From Sphagnum compactum (Eukaryota > Bryophyta > Sphagnopsida > Sphagnales): 64,000 bases of DNA. Positions 47,056 through 60,892 of the stretch are shown here, in pieces. Every line of letters starts with the position of its first letter. Within the stretch, counting starts at the first letter, position 1. A program made the position numbers and the translations under genes. The stretch is from assembly GCA_965153455.1 (NCBI GenBank), contig OZ234501.1:4898001-4962000 (forward strand). The letters run 5' to 3'. The notes under the pieces are model-generated. The model saw only the letters and a list, made by a program, of their open reading frames with translations. It did no database searches and was not told where the DNA came from.

Positions 47056-49351
47056 TTTTTAACGTTTGCACTTTTGGGTGTTTTATAAAAAAAACATTAG
47101 AAAGATATTTTATGATTTATTTTATAGACTAAATAGGATGACTCTTAAAGTATGTTTTACATAGATTTACATAAATAGGCTTTTTCAATTTTCAATTTTT
47201 TCTCATTTTCATTTGTGAGAGCTCCATTATTTTTGGCCTTCACTTGAGGCTCTTCTAACTTGGGTTCTTTCTTAAGCTTCCTCATATGTTGCCATTTTCT
47301 TTTTTGGGGGGAGATCTTTTGATTTTCATGTGTTTCATGTTGTTGTTTTTGGTTTTTCATCTATTTCTATTATTTGTAAGGTATCTCATTTTTAAAAAAA
47401 ATTTAGGGATTTTTATTTTTCCTTTGTTTCTTCTCAACCAGAAACTACTTTATTCATCCTATGCATGAAAAATGACAATGTAGTAATGTATGATGCATTC
47501 CTATGAAATTGGAGTAAAAATGTAATATGTGATTATGGAATTTGTATTGCATCCTACATCAATGAAGCAATTAGCAATAAAATTTGATGGCCTATTGTTG
47601 AGGAGCGAGTGACCCTTAATACACTCATTCTTAAGTTCCGGGGTTGTGTTAAACTCATCAATCGAACTTTCATTGAAACTTGCAAACCTTGGAACAATGT
47701 TGCCCATAAATTGTAGTTCAATGGGTGGAAAAAATGTATTGTATGAAGAACACGGTGGTGACGGTGGATTATTCATTTACTTAAATAACATGTATGTTGG
47801 TTTTTTCCATGATGTGACCATCTTACACAAATTAGATCTATACAAAAACTCACACGAAATTTTTTACATATAAATGATTATTATGCATACTTATTAAGGA
47901 CTTGCATCACAAACTTTCAATATTTGAAATTTCAATAAAATTAGTGTGAAAATTGTAAAACAATATGTCTGTGCAAAATCCATGGGCTTCAAAGTATAAA
48001 AATGTTACAAAAAATGTATATATTACTTTTATATAAATGATATGTCTTTTTTATTTATGATGTCTTGATGTGAAATATGTACAATTTACATTTTAACTAA
48101 ATCCATGAAATTATCACGATATAATTTTGCATAAAATTATGCGATTTTTGTGAATTAAACATGAACATCCACATATGTCATTCAAAAACAATGTCTCATA
48201 TGTTTAAATTTTGAAGATATTGAATATATACAAATATCATTCATATTACCATAACACAAAATTCATACAATCTTTGTATGAACTTATGACGATATATATT
48301 TTGCACAAAATTTGTACGAACCTATGAAACTTAATAAATTTGTGATGTAGGTTATTTTGGTGAGGAAATGTTTCTTATGTGGTGGCTTAAGAGGCACATC
48401 ACAAACTTCATGGGTCACAATTTGACAATAATTGTTGTGTGAAATTCATTTTCATAGGTTCGTGTAGAATAGACACGAATGCCATTCATTTTCTTATATT
48501 GTTTAAACATCAATATCATGCACATTGTTTAGACACAAATGCCATATGCCTATTCATATTGCTTAGATATAGATGTTATATGTTTATTCATGTTGTTTAC
48601 ACACAAAAGTCATGCACACGACTTTCATGTTTAAATAATGCATAACATTCATGTTTAAACAATACGAACCTATGAAATCATAGATTTCACATGGATTTGG
48701 AATGAACCCATGAAGCCTATAAATTTGTGATGCATGAACTTGTCCTTGGGCATAAGAACGTAATGAATGTTTATAACAAAATGCATGATGGTTATAAGGT
48801 GGAGGGGGAGTGGGGAATTAGGGGCTTGAAGCGAAAATGGAGATGATTAATGAAATGTTTTGATTCCACAAAGGAGATATATAATAATTTATTCCTAGCT
48901 ACAAGTATTTTGATTAACTTGTTACAAATATATCACTTACTAAACTTCACATATGAAGTCATTAACGATTAAATTGATGACCTAACTAACTACAACTAAG
49001 ATGGGGACTTTTAACTACATGTTTAACACTTTTCTAACCTTGGCTTTAATTTTGGCATCTATTTTAATTCCCATGTTTTTAATCATTTTAAGATTGTTAA
49101 GTTTCATATGTCTTTTTTTTATAATGTTAACCTCCATCTTGGCCTTGATCAAAATTATCTAATCATCATTGTTGACATGCATCTCCCATGCCATGGTGGC
49201 AAAATTGATGGATTGCAACTATAACATTTTGACCTTCATTTAAGCCTTGCCATTTGATTGCATGTAGAAGTAGGGCATAAAGTAAATGGAGTAGATGTTA
49301 GAGTAGATTATGACTCTTGTATATAGTCATCAAATGTCAAGGGAGTAAGTA
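47056..49351. other. AT-rich spacer
   Basis: Frames at 47286-47468, 47501-47776 (minus), 47646-47873 and 48439-48645 show no domains. From 49.0 kb minus-strand coding-like fragments may belong to the pseudogene that follows. Confidence 0.4.
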
Positions 49352-51306
49352 CTAATGGCCTTGGTATTTTGGATGGGGTACATGAATATTATCAATGATA
49401 TTTTGCCACCTTATGAAAACATTTTTGGTGGCATGTCCATATGTTGCCTTTAAATGTGTTAAAACCTAATCACTTTGCAACACAACTTTTTCAAACTCTT
49501 CATTGGATATGCTAGTTTTTAATTCTTTTAAAGCATCTTGGAGATGGTCCTTCAAGGTGTCCTCTTGGAACATCAAGATAAATTTCCTTATATTTGCCAT
49601 ATATCACCTTCCACATAAAGCAAGGTATCAATTGAATGACTTGTTTTTTGTCTTTAGAGTACATAAAAAGTGTTAATGGTAACTTGTAACCATGGTGTTC
49701 AAATGGAAGGATTTACAATTTGTTGTGATTGTTTCTCCTTCCTAACCACCTTCATGGTTGGCTAAGACAAACGTCACTTTCCTCCAAATCATAAAGCCAT
49801 GGTCATTCTTGGTCTTCATGTTCACTTGCCATGCTTGGACAATTTCACATCACACAAACCTCTCTCAATAAATTATACATCCTTTTTAAAATTACAACTT
49901 CGTCCAAACACAAGACTATCACAAAGTTGTCACAAGTTACAAAGCCACTAGATTTTTTTGGGATTTCATAACAAACTCAAATCATGACCAAGATTTCCAT
50001 GGGTGAAAATGAAGCCTAATGATGTACTTACAAGTCAATTCAAACCTCCCATGTAGATGGATGATGAATTGCTAGACCTTAGCTTTTGATTCTAGAGCCC
50101 TAGTTATGTACACACATAATAAAAGTGAAAATTTAAACTTCCCATGGATGCAAATAGAACCAAATTGGGTGAAAACAAACTTTTAATGACTTTATTAAAG
50201 ATATAATTCAAAGATTGATGCATGTGTAAAATATGTACATTTAAATTGATGTCCAATAGTAGCTTCAAAAATATCCTTAACATTTGCATTATACATAGGG
50301 GGTTTATAACCTTAAGTTTGGGTCGTGAAATGAATTTGTGTCTGATTCACAATTAAGAAAAGGGTCCATTGCTTTCAAACACTCATTCAAGCAATGGAGT
50401 TCATGTTCAAAATGTGTTCAAAGAGATCACCTTTCAATGCCATATTTTTTAATGGTGTTGAGGTATAATCTATGATTGATTTTAACAATCTCTAGTCCAT
50501 TCCATGCAACATTCTTGCCCACTACCGTAAACCATGATTTGCTCACTTTGACAAAAATGCCATAACATCAAGGAAGCCATTGGTAGACATGGAAGGATGT
50601 GGTCTATCATTAAAGCATTTGTAAGAAGAGGCAACAAGCAACCTTCAAACTAGAATGGTAACTTATTATGGTGCAATGCAACTTGGATAGGTTGGGTGGC
50701 AATTTTTGTAGGAGGGATTGAAGAAGGATGGTTGAAGGAATTTGCTAACCATGTGGCAACCAAGATTTGAACAAGCTGAGCCACCTTAACATAACAAGTG
50801 GCAATTGACCACATTAACAACAAGAAATTTTGCCACAAATTGAACTCTTCATTATGGTAATCAAAAAAATCACATCCTCTTGGGATGTGTTTATTGACGC
50901 CATGCTCCTCTAAAAAAATGATCAGGGAGTTTGTATTTTCTAAAACCTTAATCCTCATTTAAATTTTTTCAAACACTTCAAGCGCTTTCTCAAAATTGGT
51001 AATTGGATTGGTAGCTTTCTTGAAATTGCAAATTGGAAGGCGCACTACAATTTCAATGGTCTACTTTGACAACTTGACACAACTCCATTGTGATTGCAAA
51101 AAAAATGAAAAATGCTCACTAGAGTGGGCATGTATTTCTATGGTGGTTGATTGGAGACCAACATCACCACCTTGTGCTTCAACAATGTTTTCAAAAATGC
51201 TCTCTAGAATGGATTTGTGGGCATGCCTATGAGCTTGCCAAAGCATTTCCAAAAAATCGCAAAAACAGAAAAATTGAAACCTCCTAGGTGCTCTCTTGTA
51301 GGACAT
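49352..51306 (-). pseudogene. Unrecognised decayed protein-coding sequence
   Basis: On the minus strand one phase is kept from 51306 down to 50104 (about 400 codons). It contains open runs at 51306-51061, 50958-50650 and 50289-50104 and no frameshift between them, with stops in between. Protein-like text includes FLEMLWQAHRHAHKSILES, IFENIVEAQGGDVG, KHIPRGCDFFDYHNEEFNLW and LWHFCQSEQIMVYG. Farther on, in another phase, 49600-49352 reads MANIRKFILMFQEDTLKDHL then LKELKTSISNEEFEKVVL, with one stop. The composition is that of a real protein, but I cannot name the family; it could be a host-gene copy or a transposon-borne gene. Introns or deletions may explain the phase change. Many stops are TAG/TAA that one C-to-T change from a Gln codon would produce. 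Confidence 0.5.
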
Positions 51307-52142
51307 GTGGGTGCAATTGTAGGCCTATCAAGCCACTTAAACAAGGAAAATTGCAATTTTAAAAAAAGGGGAGATTAAGGTAGCTTGAACCACAAGAACC
51401 TAAAGAAAGCTTGTTGGAAAGCTCACCGACAGAGGATACTTAAACAGGTTGAGTAGCTTCATCTAGGCTCAAAAAGCACACTTGCAATGACTTTGTGCTA
51501 ACTTGCATTGCATTTGGAATAAAAGGGGGAAGGTAGGAACATGGAATGCCTCCACATAGGCACAAGTGAAACATGCATGAGTGGAATGGGCATGAGCAAA
51601 ACCTCAACTAGGGATCAAACTAGTTTTTGCACCAAAATTGGTGCAAAACCTAGTTTGACATTATTTTCATTTGCAAAAAAAGTCACCCCTTGTTGATCAT
51701 TTGGTACCCTAGTCTACCGGACTTTATAGATAAACTTATTATTATTACATTAAATAATATAATATTACAACTCACTAGTTAATGTGAGGTTTTAGGGTTC
51801 ATGCTTTGCTGTGATGGATGTGATAATTATATAGGCCAGAATGAACCAACAGCCCACCATGAGGGATAGATGGATGGTGAGGTGGACAGAAAATTACCTT
51901 TAATTCCATTGGATTCCAGTTCCCTAATAACTTAACTACTGGGGTTAGCTCAGTTGCTGTTTTTACTACTGACAACTCACTAGCACTTAAACTACATGCT
52001 AACCATCTACATGCATCTACTTAACTAGTTCTCTCACACACCTACCTACCCACTTATCTACTTAAAAGGACTTAATCTTATAGCATAAGTTACCAAGGTG
52101 AAACCTGACCTAAAACAGTGTTGTAGTTAACTAACTAACTAA
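51307..52142. other. Spacer
   Basis: No gene recognised; short TTAACTAACTAACTAACTAG tract at its right end. Confidence 0.45.
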
Positions 52143-52170
52143 CTAGGGTTTAGTTAGTTCTAAACCCTAG
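52143..52170. repeat. Palindrome of two facing telo-box-like arms
   Basis: CTAGGGTTTAG (52143-52153) and CTAAACCCTAG (52160-52170) are perfect complements around the loop TTAGTT, so two TTTAGGG-type motifs face each other. Flanked by (CTAA)n tracts. Confidence 0.9.
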
Positions 52171-53489
52171 AACTAACTAAGTTATAACAGGCTTCCAATG
52201 GATGGTGAGCTCGTTGTTGGTGGTTCATTTGGGTGAACTGGCATTAAGGCACTTGATGACCACTAGGTTGGTAGATGCATTCTGGATGGTTAGTTAGTCC
52301 ATTGGCTAACCACCATGTTTCTCTTCGGGATAGGAATACAACGAAACAGTGTTTCTTGTCCCACACACACACACACCATCCCTCCCCATGTAAGTAAAAA
52401 TTTGCGGAACCCACAACAAGCAGCAGCAAGAAGCTTGAAGCAAACCAACCCATTTGGGTCAGATCAAGTTAAAAGTACAAAACTGGTTCCACTGACTCTT
52501 CTAGTATTTCTATAATACAGGTTTTATGTTTACTAGAGATTTGATGCATGATACTTTGGCGTGGTGGAGATGCTCATGATCAGGTCCTAGATTGGTAGCG
52601 TGAGTGTAAAGCATTAGAGATGATCACTCACTCACTCACTCACTACTACTGCCCTCACTCATTACATAACGGTCCCATGATGGTTGATGAGAAAGACGGC
52701 TACTTTTGTGTCTCTGCCGATCTGCATGCAGAGACTGTTGGACTGCTGGCCAGATGGGGTTTCTTTTACTCCACTTTCCAATGCTGCACACACTCCAGAT
52801 GCACTGCAAACAACCTCCTACAGAAACCTTTAAAAAATTGTGTCTCCAAATCACACACCCTCTCTCTATTTGGGGCCTCTACTAGGATTTACCATATGCA
52901 ACATACATATAGTGTTTCAATTATTCCCCCATAATTCCCACTCATACACATGCAAAAGTAGACAGTATAATAAGCGTGAGAGAAACTATTTAAATGTCCC
53001 TCACCTGGGCCAATACAAAGAAAAAAAGTCATTTTCCTGGTACTCAACTTTCTCTTAGAGGGCACTGTATCATGATCTTATCTAAAGGCCTCAACTGAGT
53101 TTCACACTATCTGAGGGTGATACTTCATCCAAAATATAGTGTACATTGCTAATTTGCTGTTGTGGGTGGTGATGCTAGAGTAGATCTAATTACCTCCAAG
53201 AGGATCACTCCAAGAAAATTACTGTTTTGATCAACCAATACGTGGTGACATTTAGGGTGTAATCTCTTATGTTGTGTAGTCTCCAATTTTTCATGTTTAT
53301 GGGTGAGGATGGATGAATCATTAACATTGTATGTTGGATGTGACAAACATTGATAGCTCTAAATAATGGGTGTGAAGTGGAGTTGCTCTAACAAAAAAGA
53401 AGCCACATTCAACAATGCTAATTTGGGTTCAATTTCTTTTCAAACCTAATTCCCCAAACATCTTCTTCTTCACAAGAGTATCCATATCA
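52171..53489. other. Moderate-GC spacer
   Basis: Contains (CA)n at about 52361-52374 and (ACTC)n at about 52624-52643. Short frames on both strands (52244-53058) overlap without a recognisable protein. Confidence 0.4.
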
Positions 53490-53680
53490 GAATTGGGCAG
53501 TTCTTTGATTTTGTCAAAGAACCGCCAGTCCTGGGTATTTCAAGAAAGTCCAGGATCCAAGAACTGGCTGTTTCCAGGTATTTGAAAACCATCAGAATCA
53601 AATCATGGCTGGTTCTTGGTATTTCAAAACCTTCAAAGAACCGCCAGTTTCCATGAAAGAATTCCCAAATCTTTCTTGGT
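53490..53680. repeat. AAGAACCGCCAG repeat cluster
   Basis: AAGAACCGCCAGT occurs at about 53517 and 53636, with inverted relatives (ACTGGCTG, GGCTGGTTCTTGG) between them and TATTTCAA linkers. AAGAACCGCC recurs at 53791, and a related copy lies at 10292-10309 upstream of LHCA1. Looks like a small dispersed, partly palindromic element. Confidence 0.55.
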
Positions 53681-56600
53681 TCTTTGGCCGTATGAATTTT
53701 TCTTTTGGGTTGACTCCAGCGGGCGGGGGTTTCACAAAATGGGAATTGCTGGTGATATGCCTACCTATATATGTCGTCTGAAAACCAGCCAAGAACCGCC
53801 CACCACTGGTACATAGTACAATATACTATCTTCACAAGTGACTTATACATACCATCAAGCAAAGCAAAGCAAAGCAAATCAAAGAGCAGTTGAATGCAGG
53901 GCCAGGTTCAGGAAGGAAGAAGAGAAAGGCAGGTTGGAAGGGGTACTTAGTACTTACTTGATGAGGAGGGCAACAAACAAACATTTCAGTTGGCATTGAT
54001 TTCTTTCTCATGTTGAGAAAGGAAAAGGCTGCACCATTTTTGCTGTTGTTTTGATCTGACCACAAATTGGCTTTTTCTAATACACAGCTGAAGGTCCAAC
54101 AATTGGATCCTTGCAGACTCTGAGGAAAGATTGGCAGGCTGAACTTGTTTTCAACCAGATCTAAAGCTTAAAAGGGTGTGATCTTCAGCTAGATTCAAAA
54201 ATGATCAGTGTGGCCCCCATGCCTCTTTTTCAGCATCTAGCAGCCCCCTCCTCTTCCAATGGCAGAAAGAAGCTTCATTGCCTCTGGACTGACATCATTC
54301 AGAAATCATGGAAAAAGATTACTGGGAACACACTTGAGAGGGAAGGACAGAAATTCCACCAAACTTTAAGAAAGCTAGGTACACAGATTATTTTTTAAAT
54401 ATTTTTAAAAATAAAAATAAATTTTAAAATTAATAAATAAATTTATTTAAAATAAATAAATTTAATATTTTTTTTTAAAAAAAACCAGTGAGTCCACCAC
54501 CAGTGCTCCCATTGGCCCTCCTTGAGTACAGGGGCAGCTTCAGCATATGTTTGTTGACTAATTAATTAATTAATTTTGAAGATTCCAGTTCTTAAACAAA
54601 AATATTCTTCTAGAATATTCCAAAAATATTCTTCATTTTCTTTGCAACTTTTTTTTTTTTTTTTTCCCTTTGAGAAAAGAAATTTTTTGAAAATTTCAGC
54701 ATCTCTAAAAATAATGTAATTTGTTTTGAAGGTGCCAAGGTACTATAATATATGAGAGTTCTCAACCTTTGGGCAAAAGCTTATGGGATAAAAGTGTGGT
54801 GCTATTGCGAACATCTTGGGGAACACATTAGGAACTTGGGAACCCTTTTGCGGACTTGAGGAACCATTTAGGAACTTGATGGGAATACATTGGGAACAAC
54901 AAAAGGACAAAAAAGTCCCTTGGTGAACAAGTTGCTTTTGTATCCAATGAACTAGTGGTGTAGGAGTTGAAGATATGCAAGTTTGTGTCTTAGTTGGGTG
55001 TGATGAAGCAATTTTAGAAGCTACAAATGAAATGATTGAAAATTGACAAGATTTTTGGAAAACAAGTTTAACAACTAGGACATCAACTTGTATATTTGTA
55101 TGGCAACTCTTAATTTGAGCTTATAACAAGCCCTAACTTGCCATGACTATGTTTTGTTTTTATAAGATTTGTAGGAAATTTGAAGTGCACATTGTCCATC
55201 TTGTAAGGAAAAACAAAAATGAAAATGCGATCAATAAAAGGAATTGCAAATGATTTAATTTTTAATGGAAAGGGAGGGAAGGAAATTGGTCATGGGAGTG
55301 GGAGAGATCATGATGCTCTTGGTTTTTATCATGGGATTTTGCATCATCATGTTAGTGGTGATCATCTTTTTATGGTCTCATTTGTGGTCTCAATTTAATT
55401 GTGAGTGAGACAAAAGGGGGTTTGCCTTAGAGTATTAGGTAATTTCAATTTATCCAAAAGCATCTTTTGTTAAATAAATTTGGTGTTTATCATGAAGTTG
55501 AAAGTGTGGATCTTTGGTGAATTATACTTGACAATCAATGGCAAAATTGTTGCCATTTTTTTTAAAAAAAATCTTCAAGAAAATTCATAGAACCTAATTT
55601 GAGATTCCAAATGTATGAAGGATCCAATCCATCAATGTGAAGTTGATTTGATTTTTTTAAATTAGAAATTATGAACGTTATTTTGATTAAATTTTGGATC
55701 AACAAAAAGAGTTCTTCTTGAAAAAATTGTAATGTGGGTTCTTTTAACAATTCACAAATTTGTGTGGTCCCCTAGGTTTGATTGTTTCATTGAAATTGAA
55801 AAGTTCAACCAAAGTGAACTTGTATTGTTAAAATATTTTCAATTTTTTTTTTTCCTCATGGAAAAGTACATGTAAGATAAGCTACACTACTAATTGAACT
55901 TCATCATGATAATCTAAATCAAAGTTTGCTCATTGAGTGGGAAAAAAAGAGAAAAGAACCTATAAGGTCTCATCCACAAAGGTTTCAATGCTTATGATGA
56001 GGTTATAGTAGATGAAATCATGGTTATCAAAAGTGGCAAATATTGTCACATGCACTAACCTAATGAGGGACAAAAGTTTGTGCATGGGTTGATTGTTGTA
56101 CATGTTACATATAAACCTATAAACCTAAGGCTTAATGGTGTGAATTCGTTATAATCAAATTGGCCATTTTCCATTCCCCTTACCCTCCCCAATCACTTGT
56201 CCATTTTGATGTTGTTGAATTTTGTGAAAGGGATCCTAGTGTGAACTTTGGTTATGAGCTTTTTATGTAATTAATGTTGGCATGACGATGAGGTTTAAAT
56301 CTAATTAGTTTGGGGTGAAAACTAGTGTTAGGGTGTGTATCTTCTATAGGACATACATGTTGTGTATGTGTGAGTCATGTAGTTGGGAAATTCATTTACA
56401 CTCCATTTAAATGAAAGCATACTATAAATTCCATTCACATCCATGTAAGTTATCAAGTTTTTAGTGTAGAATATTCATTTTTCATAGGATTTGGTATGTA
56501 GGTGGAACTTAGTTTAGTGTGGATGGAGATTCAATTATTTTGTGAATCTAAAGAATTTGTTCTCAAGGTGTGGTGGCTTTGTGTCATTTTGCTTGTTTTG

Positions 56601-57279
56601 ATAATGTTGGGCATCAATCTACTTTACCCTAAGGCCAATTTCGTCATTTTTTAGAGTAATGAAATGAATATTTGTGAAAATATGAAGTTGAGGTGTTGAA
56701 AACCATCATAATTATTGCAAGCTACAATATCACTCCTCATAAAGAGCATGAAAGGTTAATGTTTCAATTTCATGAAAATGAATTAATTTTTGAAAAAACA
56801 TTGTTCATTTGATCCATGTGGAAATTAACCCTAGGCTATCATTATATCATATGACAAAGTGTATAACATTTAATATGTAAATGCATAACCATGCAATAAG
56901 GTCATTTCATGTAGTGTAAAATCATTGAAGTGTAAGTGTGAAACAAGTGTATATTTTACATAATGTAAAATTGTGTAAAACAATGGCAAGTTGTGTAAAT
57001 TTTGAAAAATAAAGGTATTACACCTCCTTATGTCATTGACAATTAAAAACCAAGGGTATTATGTGTCCCCCTATTATTGATGATTGTGGTTTGCAACAAA
57101 ATGATAATACTGCACTTTCATTATCATTGATGTGTTTTCATAACAAGGGTATTATTATCCAAGACCATGATAAAAGGGTGTGCAAGATGATTGGGGGGTG
57201 GAGTTCATTTGAAACAACTTGTTGATAAAACTCAAAACAACACTAAGAGTTGTGACATAATCATGGTGCCATCTTTGTA
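53681..57279. other. Long AT-rich spacer
   Basis: (CAAAG)n-like CAAAGCAAAGCAAAGCAAA at about 53859-53877, and a strongly A/T-only patch at 54385-54485. The frame at 54201-54398 has no supporting motif. Nothing recognisable to 57.3 kb. Confidence 0.45.
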
Positions 57280-57545
57280 GGGGAGCAACATGGGGCAAAG
57301 CTTGCACCAACCTTATGTGAGACCATGGAGTTACATGTAAAACGACCATAAAAAATGGGAGTGTAAAATGACAAAGGGGGAAAGCATTCACCTAAAATTG
57401 GTGGTTGTCAAAGCTTATAACAATTTTAGGAGTTACAAGACAACCGTGACACCACCACCTACACTTGCAAAAAACCTAAACAAAAGGGAGCAACATGGGA
57501 AGAGCTCACAACAACCTACTATGTAAGACCATTGTAAGACCATTC
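57280..57545. repeat. Two-copy direct repeat, about 204 bp period
   Basis: GGGAGCAACATGGGGCAAAGC with later TATGTGAGACCAT (57281-57326) is echoed by GGGAGCAACATGGGAAGAGC with TATGTAAGACCAT (57486-57532). Confidence 0.6.
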
Positions 57546-58828
57546 AAGAAACACTTGAGTGGAATATGACAATTTGAAAAAGAAAAAGAAAAAGAAATGT
57601 CTAATAAATGATTTGTAAGAGAATAATAAAAGTTGATTGGACAATTATGTAGGAGAAAGGAAAATTGAAACAACATTTCTAAAGTCATAGAATTTCAAAT
57701 AGAGATTTTGTTGTATAAAGTTCAATGACTTCTACCAAAATAATTTGGTAGGTAGTGAGAAATACTCACAAATTTCAAACTTTAGATAATTCCCAAATCA
57801 ATTTACTCCAAAAAATCCATTTATTTTTTACAATTCTCAAGTATTATTTCTTCAAGTAGATAAACAAACCTTGAGTCCAAACAAAACCTCAACTAATGAC
57901 ACAAGAAATAAATCTATTAACTCCATGTATAATGTTAAATTAAAAGATGAAACAAAAAAACTATACTAAAAGTAAATTGCACTCTATTTTTGAGCTACAA
58001 AAAACCATCCTTTACAAAAGCAAAACAAGATGCATTTAAGTTTAAAAAAGAAGGATTTTTACCTCTTGCCAAAGGATGGTGTCAATTACCTTGAAGAGCT
58101 ACCAAAAGACTATTAAGTAGAAGTGGTTCCAACAAAAAACTTGGGGCCAATACCCCTTTCATAAGTCTTCATTGATTCTTCAAAGGGCCAACCCTTCTAA
58201 AAACATGTTAATTCTATAGACCTATCATCTACCACAACATAAAACATGTAGAATTTGAAAAAAAATCTACTTCTTAACAACCACAACAATTGCGATTGTG
58301 TCAGGCATCATTCAAGTGAAAGCATAGTTCACTAAACCAGTATGGATGTCAAAACCATTGTTTGTACAAGTGACAAAATGATGTAGAAGGATATATGATA
58401 ATTTTATTGAATATTTGATGGTTTCAACTCAAATACATGTGGTAGTTTATATGTGTAGTGTTATGCATAAAGAAAATATGCTTTTAGAAATGATTACATA
58501 ATATTTTTGAACTCTTAAATCTATTGATATATTTATAACAAGTTACTTGGATTTTTTTCCAATGGAAAATATATTTTAAAAAGCTTTCAATCACATGAGT
58601 TGATTGAAACATATTGCATATGGCATTCAAAAAATAATATTTGAGAAATAAAGAAAATTCAAATGCACATTTTGAAATAAAATATATTATAATGTCCATT
58701 ATAGACATAAAAATGAAACATTCTAAAAACATTTTTTTTAGAAAAATATGTTTGTATTATTAATATGAAGAATGATGTGAAGCCAATGATCCCATTCAAT
58801 AAAATCAAATACACAATAAAAAAAAGGG
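57546..58828. other. AT-rich spacer
   Basis: No gene recognised. Confidence 0.5.
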
Positions 58829-58857
58829 GGCTCATTATAGTGTCCCTATAATGAGCC
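58829..58857. repeat. Perfect 12-bp stem-loop
   Basis: GGCTCATTATAG, loop TGTCC, CTATAATGAGCC. Outside the stem, AAGGGGG on the left faces GCCCCCTTA on the right after an eight-base bulge, so a longer imperfect foldback is possible. Confidence 0.85.
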
Positions 58858-60876
58858 AAAGGTGCCCCCTTAGGTGATTTTTTATTTATTGTCTATTGGA
58901 ATTTTATTTAATAAAAAGAATTTCATCCTTAAAATTTTCATTATATTATTATCTTAGAGTTTGTGTTAACATTTTGCTAAAAATATATCATTTTCAAATA
59001 TTTTAAAGTTCATTTACAAATATTTTAATTAGCTTATTAAATCATGGGTTACAATTATTATTGAGGGCTTTTTAGTATTTTTGATTCATTAGATTGATTT
59101 CACAATTTTAGGATATGTATACCAATATATTGAAAATAATATTGTATGTAAAAAACTACATTTGTAATTCCTTTTTTCCCTAAATAGTTAGATACACAAA
59201 ATTAAGTAGTGATTATAATTGTTTTGGTACATGCAAAATTGCACCCAATTTCTTTATTCAAATATAGTTATGTTCATGGAGAAGTAAATAAATAAATGGA
59301 TTGAAAATAAAAGCCCATATTGATATTAACCATTTTAGTAGGCTTATATAGGAAAAGAATGATTTATAGTTCAAATTGATTGAATCATTTTAGAAGGTAT
59401 GTTGTTTCAAAATGAACATATATGGTTAGGGCTTTGAATCTTGAAAAGGCCAACAAAAGGATTGCAAAAGTTGTGTGCTTATATATGGTCTATGGACTTT
59501 GCATTTGACCAAGTTCCATTTCCATAGTTGTTTTTTGGAGAATTATGTGGAAAGAGAGAAAAAGAAGATGAAATATGATGTGGATATGCATGCAGAAGGT
59601 ATTGCATTCATTCTCTCACAAAGATTGGTTTGTAACAAAATGAAGGTATTACACCTCCCACTACCGTTGAAAATTATGGTTTAAAAAATACATATTGCAT
59701 CAAAATTTTATATACATGACCTTACATTCCCAAAGAAATATAAATGGGGTCATGTATATATATAGGGTTTAGGGTTTAAGGTTGTGTAAGTGTAATTGAC
59801 GACACATACACAACTTGTAATGTAATTGTACATGTAAAAAACTTGTTCATGTACATGTAAATGATTTACATTTACACAATCATACAAAATACTATACATG
59901 AACATTTTCACTAAGCATAATACTAGTAGAAAGTTTATGGTGTTGAGTTGATTTAACCAATTTGTTGCAACTTTAACTTGGGGTGCATGATTGACTCCAA
60001 GGATGAGCAACAAAGTGTCCTTCCCAAGATGAAAAAAGTTGAATGTTTTAAAGTAGATTCAAGTCTGGCAAATGATTGAAACTTAGAGTGGAAAAAAAAG
60101 AGTGAATATATTCCCAAATGTGCAACTCAAAGGGAGGCACTCCAATTTCAACTCTCACTATGTGAAAGTTGAAAGTCTTTAAGCGCCATGAATATTTGCA
60201 TCAAGGTTTACGGGACCATCCTTTGTTTGAATTGTGTGCCCAATGTAGTGAATGCATTGGGATGCATAATGTTGTTTATAATGTTTTGCATCCATTGTAG
60301 AGGAAGTTAGTTTCCATGTGATTCAAGAGTTATGCCATGTTATTTCTTCCTTAAGTTTTTAAATCCAAATGACAAATTTAAATTGTTCTATGCAAGGATT
60401 TGGTCCTAGCCTTAGCATACATTGTCAAACAATTTTACATGTGATTTTGCATCTTCAAAGGCGTCCCAAACAAAGGAAAGGAATGAGAAAAAGGTTTTGA
60501 ATATCAACATCCAAGAGATCAATTCCTCTTTGTAACAATATAAACTTTCAATTTTTGCACAAACAACTTCACGATTTCTTACATGATTGTGTGAATAATG
60601 ATTGGAATATGAAACGTTTGAAAGGTATACCCTTTTCAATCCTAATTACTTTCCTAATATAACAAATTTCAATTAAAAAATCAAAAGATGAGAGCCTTTT
60701 CACTTTTTAGTGGATTAATATTTAGTGGTGGGGCTAACTTATACCTCTCAAGTTCCACCCCTAGGAGACCCCTCACTGATTATGGTTGAAATCAAATATC
60801 TTATAAATGTTGTAAATAGTTGAAAGATTATCTAGTTTAATTTTATGCCATTCAATCATACCAAGGGTTCACCCCA
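58858..60876. other. AT-rich spacer
   Basis: No gene recognised. GGTATTACACCTCC near 59645 also occurs near 57013 with similar flanks, a dispersed repeat. Confidence 0.45.
59764..59780 (+). repeat. Short telomere-like motif
   Basis: AGGGTTTAGGGTTTAAGG with a TATATATA tract directly before it. No gene follows. Confidence 0.6.
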
Positions 60877-60892
60877 CCCCCCCCCCCCCCCC
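60877..60892. repeat. 16-base C homopolymer
   Basis: C run inside ACCCCA...ACCCCC; G-rich on the other strand. The length is uncertain for sequencing reasons. Confidence 0.85.

Noticed and set aside
54201-54398. 65-aa frame MISVAPMPLFQHLAAPSSSN...
   Set aside because: Plausible-looking but no domain, splice sites or neighbouring exons.
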